A stretch of 64,000 nucleotides of DNA from Bacteroidales bacterium M8 (GTDB lineage: Bacteria; Bacteroidota; Bacteroidia; Bacteroidales; Muribaculaceae): assembly GCA_001689495.1 (NCBI GenBank), contig LUJS01000025.1, positions 1-64,000 of the forward strand, given 5' to 3'. The notes under the pieces are model-generated. The model searched no databases, was not told the DNA's origin, and saw only the letters and a program-made list of their open reading frames with translations. Below are positions 17,974 through 25,417 of this stretch, in pieces. Position 1 is the first letter of the stretch; each line of letters begins with the position of its first letter. Position numbers and translations under genes: made by a program.

Positions 17974-18563
17974 TCAGACTGAAACACTCGTGTCCCATGC
18001 TGTGGCGCGGAGTCGAGAACGTCAACTCCACGCTGATGCGCATGCGCTACGACAGCCTGCCGCAGTTTGCCGCTCGCGAGGTCGAAGCCCTCAACCTCCG
18101 ACGCACCGATGGCCTCGCATGGAGCCTCGTGACACCCGACGACGCACCGGCGCTGTCAGATTTTCTCTGCTCCCTGCCCACCGACAGGCTCGTCTACTTC
18201 AACCCCCACCCCTTCGATGCCGCCACCCTCGGGCGCATGGCCTCGGGACGCTCCTTCGTCATGCTCAAGGTCAGCGATCCGGACGGACGGATAGTAGGCT
18301 ACCACTTCCTGCGCTGTTTCTGGGTCGGACGCACGTTCCACGGCCTCACGGTCGCGCCCGACTTCGGAGGCCGCGGCATCGGAGGCGAGATGTGGGCCCT
18401 AGGCGCACGCATAGCCGACGCAGCCGGCATGTCGATGCGCGCCACCATATCCGAGGCCAACCAACCCTCGCTCCGCTCATGCAGCCGCGCCACCCGCTGC
18501 ACCATCCTCAGCCACCTCGACAACGGCTACCTCCTCGTCGACTGCAAACCGCTCGATACCTGA
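17955..18563 (+). CDS. GNAT-family N-acetyltransferase
   Basis: About 202 residues. The core GNAT fold is visible at VAPDFGGRGIGGEMW, the acetyl-CoA pyrophosphate-binding R/Q-x-x-G-x-G/A loop, followed by MSMRATISEANQPSLRS. As the last gene of the locus it probably acetylates a sugar amine of the polysaccharide, though this is inferred from position. The ATG at 17955 overlaps the previous gene; longer in-frame extensions lie inside it and are rejected. The last ten codons and a block near residue 65 recur in a deleted copy 350 bases downstream. Confidence 0.75.
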   Translation: MLTSLLVRLKHSCPMLWRGVENVNSTLMRMRYDSLPQFAAREVEALNLRRTDGLAWSLVTPDDAPALSDFLCSLPTDRLVYFNPHPFDAATLGRMASGRSFVMLKVSDPDGRIVGYHFLRCFWVGRTFHGLTVAPDFGGRGIGGEMWALGARIADAAGMSMRATISEANQPSLRSCSRATRCTILSHLDNGYLLVDCKPLDT

Positions 18564-18946
18564 ACCTTTTAATCGGCTGAATGCCCTAACGATCTGTAAG
18601 GCTATAAGTTTTTCTCCATCCCTCCGAGCATTTAATCCTGTCGGCGACAACAAGCTGTCTGAGATAGTCAGATGTCCGTGATTGCCTAAGTCCGATAGCC
18701 TTGGAAATTGATTTTACATCCGAATCGGGAGAGTCGGCCAAGAAATTGATGATTTTATCCTCAACTTCTCCGATTCGTTCCCAATTATCGTTTTTTATCC
18801 CCTCGTCACATTCATACGTCATTGCCCACCGGGACAACAGGCTCAGCAACCGATTGATTTGTGAATAAGCGATTTCTGGCCATATCCGCCGATGCACTGG
18901 CGCCTTCAGATTTTCTCGGCTACCTCCTCGTCGACTGCAAACCGCT
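18524..18946 (+). repeat. 30-bp exact direct repeat bracketing the winged-helix ORF
   Basis: The 30 bases at 18524-18553 (3' end of the GNAT gene) recur exactly at 18917-18946, in the same orientation. The 27 bases just before the second copy (18890-18916) match 18142-18168 of the GNAT gene with about four mismatches. The DNA between the copies holds the minus-strand winged-helix reading frame. Confidence 0.9.
18586..18897 (-). CDS. Winged-helix protein, probably a fragment
   Basis: 103 residues from a GTG start at 18897; the first ATG is 26 codons in. The C-terminal half (DVKSISKAIGLRQSRTSDYL followed by a basic wing) is a clear helix-turn-helix / winged-helix pattern. The N-terminus lies on the deleted GNAT copy and no promoter is seen, so this may be the C-terminal piece of a larger regulator or AAA-type protein left by a rearrangement. 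It is AT-richer than its surroundings, suggesting foreign DNA. Confidence 0.45.
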   Translation of the reverse strand: MHRRIWPEIAYSQINRLLSLLSRWAMTYECDEGIKNDNWERIGEVEDKIINFLADSPDSDVKSISKAIGLRQSRTSDYLRQLVVADRIKCSEGWRKTYSLTDR

Positions 18947-18950
18947 TTAG
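18861..18950 (+). pseudogene. Remnant of a second GNAT gene with an in-frame internal deletion
   Basis: Read in the frame of the GNAT gene, this stretch gives a short peptide ending in ADALAPSDFL joined directly to GYLLVDCKPL and a stop. The two parts correspond to DDAPALSDFL (about residues 60-70) and the C-terminus of the intact GNAT protein. About 350 bases of the middle are missing, but the frame is kept. The acetyl-CoA motif is gone, so it is not functional. Confidence 0.7.
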
Positions 18951-18984
18951 ATTAAAGTTTTTTCGGGGGATTTTGGGGTGGGGA

Positions 18985-19016
18985 TTTGGGGATTTGGAGA
19001 AAAATGATTAGTTTTG
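18985..19016 (+). promoter_or_regulatory. Strong Bacteroidota promoter before the exported-caspase operon
   Basis: TTTG at 18985-18988 and TAGTTTTG at 19009-19016 with 20 bases between, an exact consensus match. The predicted start is near 19023, giving a leader of about 425 bases before the first gene at 19447. Confidence 0.75.
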
Positions 19017-19446
19017 CCGTATCCATCGGGATTGTGCGGACAGAGGTCTGCACATCAGACATTTTGTAACTATATTTTCCGGGGCGTGACAATAGACCAC
19101 AAAGGCCACGATACAGCCCCGGAAGGTGTTATTGAAATTCTTTTCTCTGTCATTCAAACTTGGCAGTTAGATATTCGGGCAAGAGGAGGAACGACGGTAA
19201 CACCACCGCTTGAACATGGGCCGGAAACCGCTCCGCACACACAGGTGTAGCGTGAGTGATGTGATGCTATACGCCATGCCCCGGGCGGTGGACATGCCAT
19301 CGGTCTGACTGCAGCCGATGACGCCGGTGAGCTTGCCGGGAAAGGGATGGAGATGGAGATGCAGTCCTCACACCGACACACACTAACCAATTCAATCAAC
19401 AGGCCACTCGACGAGGATTGAGAGTGGCCCCAAATGCCATATCCCC
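19017..19446 (+). promoter_or_regulatory. Long structured 5' leader with several hairpins
   Basis: No credible gene is found in this 430-base stretch. It contains several inverted repeats: 19035-19041 with 19046-19052; a 9-bp stem TTCCGGGGC (19077-19085) with 19116-19124; 19245-19251 with 19266-19272; CATCGG (19298-19303) with 19315-19320; and an 8-bp stem GGCCACTC (19402-19409) with 19422-19429, the last ending 17 bases before the start codon where it could hide the ribosome site. Length and hairpin density suggest a cis-acting RNA, but it matches no riboswitch class I know. Confidence 0.5.
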
Positions 19447-21204
19447 ATGAAACTTCTGCAAACCCTGATCTTGGCCATCGTCACGGCCGCGTGCGCGATG
19501 CCGTCGGCGGCTGTCGAAATCACACGCTATGTCAGTGCCACAGGCTCAGGCAACGGCCAGAGTCCCGAATCGCCCGCGCCTGATCTCTATGGCGTGCTCA
19601 AGCTCTCGCGTCAAGTCGATGCGTTGACCGTCTACGTCACCCCGGGCATCTATGAGCTCCCCAACGACGACCCCGACCTCTCGGGGGCATACAAGAACGT
19701 CAACCTGTTCGGCGTCAACAATTTCACTGAGATGCTCAATCCCTCGCCCGAGATGCGCCCCGTGATACATTGCCTAAACTCGGGATTCGAGTACAGCGCG
19801 CTCGTGAACCTGTCTTTTTCGGTGGGCAGCGTCGGCCTCACCAACTGCCGCGTCATCAACGTGGACATCAGCAAGAACCTGCACATGCTCATGTTTGCCG
19901 GACAGTCGTCGGTGTTCCGCAACGTGACCTGCCGGAACATGACCGTCTTTAACGCCCATGGCGATGCGTTTCTCGACATTGACAACTGCACGGTCTCGGG
20001 CGGCACGGTCGGACTGCAAGTAGAGAACGTCAAGGTATATGCCCACGACTGCACCTTCTCGAAGAACTCTGCCGGGGGTGCCGAGATCAAGAGCCTCGGC
20101 TCGACGTTCTACAACTGCGACTTCCTGAACAACTCGGGCCGCGGCGGCGCCACGGTCTGGGCCCTGTCCAACGACGAGACGACCAACTTCATCAACTGCC
20201 GGTTTGAGAACAACACCACCGACAGCAGGGATTATGCCGCAGGCCTGACGGTGAAGGGGTGTCCCGTCTTCGTGAGAAACTGCCTCTTTCTCGACAACCA
20301 CGGCTGGGGCAAGCTCATCGACAGCAATGTCGGCGCCTTCATGGACCTTGACGCGCGCTTCTGCATAGTCAACTCCTCGTTTCTCAACAATGCCGGCGGC
20401 GTCATCACCAAGGCATATCCCACCGACAGGGCCATGTACGACTATCAGTGCTTCAACACCGTATTCTGGAACAATCAGGGTCTCGAGGTCTCGGCGCCCA
20501 ACGGCTTTGACGTGAGGATGGCCAACTGTGCCATGACCGGAGGCACGGGCATACCCGAACTCGATGCCGAGCGTGGCATACTCGCCCTGAGCAGCGACAT
20601 GGACGGCTCTGACCCGTCGCAAAACTATCCGGCGTTCAGCTGGAACGAGGAGACCGGACGATATGAGCTCGGCCCCAACTCGGCCCTCATCAACGCCGGT
20701 TGCCCGACTCAATACGTTACCGACATATACGGCATGGCACGCTGCCTATATGGCAAGACCGACATAGGCGCCATCGAATATGTGGGCAAGATCAACATCG
20801 ACCCCGCGCAGACACCAATGAACATCAACGATGACACCAACGGCTGGGTGGGAACGACCGAATTCGACGGCACCAAGTACGGATTTGTCTTTGCCGCCGG
20901 TAAGTCGCTGTCACCCGACAAGATCGACCCCGAAAAGACCGTGATGCGTTACGCCATAGATACCGGAAAACTCTCAGACACCCCCGTACAGAAAGGGGAG
21001 GTCCTCGTCACATTCATAGAAGACAGCGGCCAAAAGGTGTATTTTGTCAATAAATGGAACTCCAAAATATTTGAATGGATTGTAATCGACCGAGTCGAAT
21101 ATACCGGAGCCAAGCCCGTCGTCAAGGCCGTGACCGGCAAGCCGGGCGTGATCACCGTGACCGCTAACGGCAAGACCAGAACATTCGATACGACACAGCA
21201 ATGA
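19447..21204 (+). CDS. Exported right-handed parallel beta-helix protein
   Basis: 585 residues. A signal peptide (about 1-22) precedes a pectate-lyase-like parallel beta-helix seen as repeated short strands with N and C ladders (for example NCRVINVDIS, NCTVSGGTVGLQ, NCDFLNNSGRGG, NCRFENNTTD, NCLFLDNHG). The segment NSALINAGCPTQYVTDIYG followed by KTDIGAIEY matches the choice-of-anchor Q type end of such helices. About 130 further residues form an uncharacterised C-terminal domain. Catalytic residues are not evident; carbohydrate binding or a surface adhesin role are possible. It is translationally coupled (ATGA) to the next gene. Confidence 0.75.
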   Translation: MKLLQTLILAIVTAACAMPSAAVEITRYVSATGSGNGQSPESPAPDLYGVLKLSRQVDALTVYVTPGIYELPNDDPDLSGAYKNVNLFGVNNFTEMLNPSPEMRPVIHCLNSGFEYSALVNLSFSVGSVGLTNCRVINVDISKNLHMLMFAGQSSVFRNVTCRNMTVFNAHGDAFLDIDNCTVSGGTVGLQVENVKVYAHDCTFSKNSAGGAEIKSLGSTFYNCDFLNNSGRGGATVWALSNDETTNFINCRFENNTTDSRDYAAGLTVKGCPVFVRNCLFLDNHGWGKLIDSNVGAFMDLDARFCIVNSSFLNNAGGVITKAYPTDRAMYDYQCFNTVFWNNQGLEVSAPNGFDVRMANCAMTGGTGIPELDAERGILALSSDMDGSDPSQNYPAFSWNEETGRYELGPNSALINAGCPTQYVTDIYGMARCLYGKTDIGAIEYVGKINIDPAQTPMNINDDTNGWVGTTEFDGTKYGFVFAAGKSLSPDKIDPEKTVMRYAIDTGKLSDTPVQKGEVLVTFIEDSGQKVYFVNKWNSKIFEWIVIDRVEYTGAKPVVKAVTGKPGVITVTANGKTRTFDTTQQ

Positions 21205-21848
21205 TAAAGAAAACCCTTTTGGCGGCAGTGGCCATGACGGCCGCTGCCGGCCTTTCGGCCCAAGTGGCCGACAATGTACAGTACAGGACCGAGGGAGACA
21301 ACATCATCGTGACCTACGATCTCTCTGCCCCGGCCCACATAACCCTGTTCTTGTCCGAGAAGGGTGGCGACTGGACCATCCTCGACAAGGTGAGCGGCGA
21401 CGTGGGCCCCGGTGTCGACGCCGGACAGCGTTCGATAACGTGGGATGTGTTTGCCGAGCGCCCCAAAGGGATCACCGGCAATGTGCGTTTCTTGGTCAAG
21501 CCCAACTGGAGCGAGCCGTCGATGGACAACCTGCCGAATGGCTGGAGCGCCTACGGAACGGTCATCAACGGCACCAAGGCATATACGGTCTACAAGTCGA
21601 ACTATACCGCGCATTATGCCGGAGACTTCCGCAAGGGCACATGGGCCTCGGCCACGGACAACATCACGTTTGACGCCTACCTCAAGGAGTACGACTACAT
21701 GACCGGCAAGACCAGAGACATCTTCATAGAACACTGGACCGGACGTGTCGCACGCAAGGACAGCTCTATGGGCGACAAGATACCGTCATACCGCCTGAGC
21801 GTCGACAAGAAAGGCAACCTGCGTCTTGACGGCAAGCAAGTATTCTGA
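21201..21848 (+). CDS. Exported protein with an Ig-like N-terminal domain
   Basis: 215 residues. A signal peptide (about 1-20, ending LSAQ) is followed by a beta-sandwich-like segment (NIIVTYDLSAPAHITLFLSE to NVRFLVKP), the pattern used in Bacteroidales surface proteins that read as Ig-like or fibronectin-like. The last 100 residues are unrecognised. It lies between the beta-helix gene (ATGA overlap) and the caspase gene (17-base gap), so the three are almost certainly one mRNA and may act together at the cell surface. Confidence 0.65.
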   Translation: MIKKTLLAAVAMTAAAGLSAQVADNVQYRTEGDNIIVTYDLSAPAHITLFLSEKGGDWTILDKVSGDVGPGVDAGQRSITWDVFAERPKGITGNVRFLVKPNWSEPSMDNLPNGWSAYGTVINGTKAYTVYKSNYTAHYAGDFRKGTWASATDNITFDAYLKEYDYMTGKTRDIFIEHWTGRVARKDSSMGDKIPSYRLSVDKKGNLRLDGKQVF

Positions 21849-21865
21849 CCACTCAAACCCAAGTC

Positions 21866-23293
21866 ATGAAAAAGTTACTTACACTCGTCCTCATCGTCCT
21901 GACATCAGCCGGCATCGCCTCGGCACAGGGCTCGACCTCGGCGTTCCTCGACATGACGCCGGGCTTCTCTCGCTATGCCAAGGGGTATGTCGAGAAGCTC
22001 ATCAACATCTGGCAGCAGAAGGGTGAGTATGAAAAGACCGCCGACTACAAGCATCGCATCGAGACACAGCGCGACGCCAAGATACGCGAGCTGACACAGG
22101 AGGCCCGCAGCAATTACATAGCCGAGCAGATGCCCGCCGACCTGAAGGGCGAGCTGCATCTGGGCGCATACAACGCCGACGCCGAGGTCTTCATGGTCTC
22201 GCACCCCAAGTATGGCGAGATGGCGCTGCCCGTGCCCCTCGACGACGCCCCCAAGTTCAGGCAGACATGGACGACGACGCAGGCTCACCCCCGCTTTGTC
22301 ATCGAGAACGACCATCTGGCTCTGGCCGAGCTTGTCTTCAAGCCCGCCAAGGGCAAGAAGACATATCGCTGCCAGCGCGCCGACATGGCCGATTTCGCCG
22401 AGGCCGAGGTGTCGTTCGACTTCGACCCCATAGAGATAGAAATAGAGAATCCCGTGGCCGAGCTCCCCGCCAAGCGACAGTCCAGGCCCGGAGTATCAGA
22501 CATCGACACCGACATCCCCGTCGGGGGCAAGACCGCCAACGGCAACACGTTTGCCGTGGTGATCTCCAACGAGAAATACCGCCGCGTGTCGTCCGTGGAC
22601 TATGCCCACAACGACGGCAAGGCCATGCACGGCTATCTGACGTCTACCCTCGGCATACCCGAGTCGCAGATACACTTCGTCAGGGACGCCACGCTCAACG
22701 ACATCCGCGCCGAGCTGGACTGGATGCAGGAGGTGAGCAAGGCATATCGGGGAGACGCCTCGTTCGTATTCTATTACGCCGGCCACGGCATACCCGACGA
22801 GGCCACCCGCAGCGGCTATCTGCTGCCAGTCGACGGCTACGGGTCAAACGCCGCATCGGGTCTGGCCATGTCCGAGCTCAACGACCGCCTCGCGACCATG
22901 CCGTCGCGCCTGACGCTGGTGATGCTCGACGCCTGCTTCTCGGGCGCGGTGCGCAACGGCGACATGCTGGCCGCCGCCCGCGGCGTGGCCCTCAAGGTGC
23001 GTCCCGACAAGGTCAAGGGGGGCAACGTGGTGGTGCTCTCGGCCTCGCAGGACGACGAGACGGCCGCCAAGTATGACGACCAGCGCCACGGCCTCTTCAC
23101 CTATTTCCTGCTCAAGGGGATACGCGAGGCCAAGGGCGACCTGAGTCTGGGCCAGCTGGCAGACTATGTCAGGGAGCAGGTTGGACGCCGCTCGGTGGTC
23201 GACAACCGCAAGCCGCAGACCCCGGCCGTGCACACCTCGCCCGCCATCTCCGACTCGTGGACGCGCCTCAATCTTTCGAGGCTCTCGAAGTAA
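21866..23293 (+). CDS. Exported caspase-family (C14, metacaspase-like) peptidase
   Basis: 475 residues. A signal peptide (about 1-21) leads into an N-terminal domain of about 200 residues with a charged helical start and a beta-rich part. A caspase-fold domain follows. The catalytic pair is His307 in YYAGHGI and Cys357 in LVMLDACFSGA; upstream, VISNEKYRRVSSVDYAHNDG is the usual first strand of the fold. Bacterial caspase homologues often cut after Arg or Lys, but specificity is not readable here. The signal peptide places it in the periplasm or outside, unlike cytoplasmic defence caspases. It is the last gene of the three-gene operon. Confidence 0.85.
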   Translation: MKKLLTLVLIVLTSAGIASAQGSTSAFLDMTPGFSRYAKGYVEKLINIWQQKGEYEKTADYKHRIETQRDAKIRELTQEARSNYIAEQMPADLKGELHLGAYNADAEVFMVSHPKYGEMALPVPLDDAPKFRQTWTTTQAHPRFVIENDHLALAELVFKPAKGKKTYRCQRADMADFAEAEVSFDFDPIEIEIENPVAELPAKRQSRPGVSDIDTDIPVGGKTANGNTFAVVISNEKYRRVSSVDYAHNDGKAMHGYLTSTLGIPESQIHFVRDATLNDIRAELDWMQEVSKAYRGDASFVFYYAGHGIPDEATRSGYLLPVDGYGSNAASGLAMSELNDRLATMPSRLTLVMLDACFSGAVRNGDMLAAARGVALKVRPDKVKGGNVVVLSASQDDETAAKYDDQRHGLFTYFLLKGIREAKGDLSLGQLADYVREQVGRRSVVDNRKPQTPAVHTSPAISDSWTRLNLSRLSK

Positions 23294-23309
23294 CAGTGGG
23301 TGAGTTTAT

Positions 23310-23340
23310 TTTGCGGAACGGAGAAAAAAGTGTATATTTG
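23310..23340 (+). promoter_or_regulatory. Promoter of the DUF805 gene
   Basis: TTTG at 23310-23313 and TATATTTG at 23333-23340, 19 bases apart: an exact Bacteroidota consensus. The start would be near 23347, about 20 bases before the ATG. Confidence 0.75.
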
Positions 23341-23367
23341 TCCACACAATTCAATTCACATAACAAC

Positions 23368-23754
23368 ATGTTCCAAAAACAACTCACATTTCAAGAGGCG
23401 GTACAGCGCGCGCTGACCGTCAACTATTGCAATTTCTCGGGCCGTGCCTCGCGTTCGGAGTACTGGTGGTTCGCCCTCTTCACCTTCGTCCTCGGCATGG
23501 TGCTCGGCCTTGTCCTCGGCATCATATTCTCGGATACGATGACAAACATCCTCACCGGCATCGTCAACCTCGCCCTCTTCCTGCCGAGCCTCGGCCTCTC
23601 GGTGCGCCGCATGCACGACGTAGACCGCTCGGGCTGGTGGGTGCTCATCAACTTCATCCCCGTCATCGGCTGGATCCTCTACATCTACTGGGCCGCACAG
23701 CCCAGCAAGCCCACCCCCAACCAGTGGGGTCCCGTGCCCAACGTAACCGCCTGA
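23368..23754 (+). CDS. DUF805 inner-membrane protein
   Basis: 128 residues. The N-terminal NYCNFSGRASRSEYWWF is the DUF805 signature, followed by three to four membrane helices and the conserved LSVRRMHDVDRSGWW loop. Function of the family is unknown. The ATG at 23368 follows a consensus promoter, and the gene has its own terminator downstream, so it is monocistronic and convergent with xylE. Confidence 0.88.
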   Translation: MFQKQLTFQEAVQRALTVNYCNFSGRASRSEYWWFALFTFVLGMVLGLVLGIIFSDTMTNILTGIVNLALFLPSLGLSVRRMHDVDRSGWWVLINFIPVIGWILYIYWAAQPSKPTPNQWGPVPNVTA

Positions 23755-23783
23755 CGGACAGACGGACAGAACGATACGAAATG

Positions 23784-23811
23784 TGTCCCGACCACCACCG
23801 TGGCCGGGACA
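23784..23811 (+). terminator. Intrinsic terminator after the DUF805 gene
   Basis: TGTCCCG (23784-23790) pairs with CGGGACA (23805-23811), with an inner CCAC/GTGG pairing, and is followed by CTTCTTTTC. Confidence 0.75.
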
Positions 23812-23840
23812 CTTCTTTTCATGTCAGTGAGCGCTGACGA

Positions 23841-25319
23841 TTATTTGTTGCGGTTGCGCCAGAGGTTGGTCATGTCCTCGAGGCTCTTGCCCTTTGTCTC
23901 GGGCACCAGCGAGGCCACGAACCATGCGGCCAGCACGCAGATGATGCCATAGAGGGCATAGGCGAACATGTGGCCGAACTTGTCGCCCATGCCGAGGCCG
24001 TGCATGTTGTACATGGGCACGAAGGTCGACGAGACGATGAAGTTGAAGATCCACTGGAACGCCACGGCGATGGCCACCGCCTGCGAGCGGATGGTGTTGG
24101 GGAATATCTCGGCGATGAGCACCCAGCAGATGGGACCCCACGAGAACATGAACGAGGCCGAGTAGACCATGATCGAGACGACGGGCACGATGGGTGCGGT
24201 CTCGATGACGTTCGAGATGGCCACGCCGAAGGCACCGATGGCCATGCCTATCGAGCCCCAGATCAGCAGGGGCTTGCGGCCCAGCTTCTCGACAGAGAAC
24301 ACGGCCACGAGGGTGAACGATATGTTGACGATGCCCATGATGACGGTCTGCACCATCGGGTTGCCCATGTTCATCGACTCGAATATGCGGGGAGCGTAAT
24401 AGAGCACAGCGTTGATGCCGACAGCCTGCTGGAACACCGAGAGCATGACGCCCACGAAGATGACCATGACGCCGAACGAGAAGAGGTTCTCGCTCTTGAC
24501 ATCGGCCGTAGACTTGATCTGCGACAGGATCTCGCGGGCCTTCTGATAGCCGTTGATGTGCGAGAGCACGCCGAGGGCCTGCTCGTCCTTGCCGATCATG
24601 GCCAGATAGCGGGGCGACTCGGGCACAAGACATACCAGCACGGTGAAGAGACCGGCCACGATGGCCTCCGAGCCGAACATATAGCGCCAGCCGGTGGCGA
24701 TGGTCCACGGGTCAGACGACTCGTGCACGCGATAGAGGGTCTCGCCTATCTTCTCGATGACGGGCTGGGTGTGCTCGCCGAGAATCATGAAGTTGACGAA
24801 GTAGACCACGAGCTGACCGAAGATGATGGCAAACTGGTTCCACGACACCAGCGTGCCGCGCATGTTCGAGGGTGCCACTTCGGCGATATACATCGGGCAG
24901 ATGGCCGAGGCCAGGCCCACGCCGACGCCGCCGAGTATGCGGTAGATATTGAAGACCACGAGCAGCGAGGCGTTGGGCACGCCGTGCTCGAAGAACATGA
25001 ATTCGGGTGCGTAGCTGCCCAGTGCGGACAGGAAGAAGAAGACACCGGCGATGGCCAGAGACTTCTTGCGGCCGAAGAACGATGCGAAGAAGCCCGAGAA
25101 TGCCGAGCCGAGGATACAGCCGAGCAGCGCGCTCGACGAGGTGATGCCGTGAATCGTATCTGTATAGACAAAGTCTTTGGCGCCGAGGAAGAAGGCCTGC
25201 AGGCCCTTTTCGGCTCCCGAGATCACGGCCGTGTCATAGCCGAAGAGCAGACCGCCCAGCACCGCCACGAGGACGATGGAGAAAAGGTAGGCCCTGCTCC
25301 CTTTTTCAGGATAGTTCAT
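23841..25319 (-). CDS. xylE: D-xylose:proton symporter (MFS sugar porter)
   Basis: 492 residues with twelve predicted membrane helices. Sugar-porter signatures are present: GGLLFGYDTAVISG in helix 1, FGRKKSL after helix 2, VPESPRYL after helix 6, FQQAVGINAVLYY in helix 7, the GRKP loop in the second half and VPETKGKSLE at the end. It imports xylose with protons across the inner membrane. It lies downstream of xylA in the xyl operon, but an intrinsic terminator separates the two, so its expression may be lower or partly independent. Confidence 0.93.
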   Translation of the reverse strand: MNYPEKGSRAYLFSIVLVAVLGGLLFGYDTAVISGAEKGLQAFFLGAKDFVYTDTIHGITSSSALLGCILGSAFSGFFASFFGRKKSLAIAGVFFFLSALGSYAPEFMFFEHGVPNASLLVVFNIYRILGGVGVGLASAICPMYIAEVAPSNMRGTLVSWNQFAIIFGQLVVYFVNFMILGEHTQPVIEKIGETLYRVHESSDPWTIATGWRYMFGSEAIVAGLFTVLVCLVPESPRYLAMIGKDEQALGVLSHINGYQKAREILSQIKSTADVKSENLFSFGVMVIFVGVMLSVFQQAVGINAVLYYAPRIFESMNMGNPMVQTVIMGIVNISFTLVAVFSVEKLGRKPLLIWGSIGMAIGAFGVAISNVIETAPIVPVVSIMVYSASFMFSWGPICWVLIAEIFPNTIRSQAVAIAVAFQWIFNFIVSSTFVPMYNMHGLGMGDKFGHMFAYALYGIICVLAAWFVASLVPETKGKSLEDMTNLWRNRNK

Positions 25320-25366
25320 GGAAGTTAAGGTAGTTTGGATTAAGGAGTGACTGGGTTATGAAAAAC

Positions 25367-25399
25367 GGGGGTGCATGCAGGCGGGCTGCATGCACCCCC
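25367..25399 (-). terminator. Intrinsic terminator between xylA and xylE
   Basis: A perfect 13-bp stem (GGGGGTGCATGCA at 25367-25379 with its complement at 25387-25399) and a seven-base loop. On the minus strand it is followed by GTTTTT, so it would terminate xylA transcription before xylE. Confidence 0.85.
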
Positions 25400-25417
25400 G
25401 CTAATTCTGAGCGTGCG

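Noticed and set aside
18586..18950. Insertion sequence remnant between the 30-bp direct repeats
   Set aside because: The direct repeat is the duplicated GNAT sequence, not a target duplication, and no transposase motif or terminal inverted repeat is seen.
19014..19250. Small open frame just after the promoter at 18985-19016
   Set aside because: It begins inside the -7 box, has no family match or ribosome-site logic, and overlaps the hairpins of the leader.
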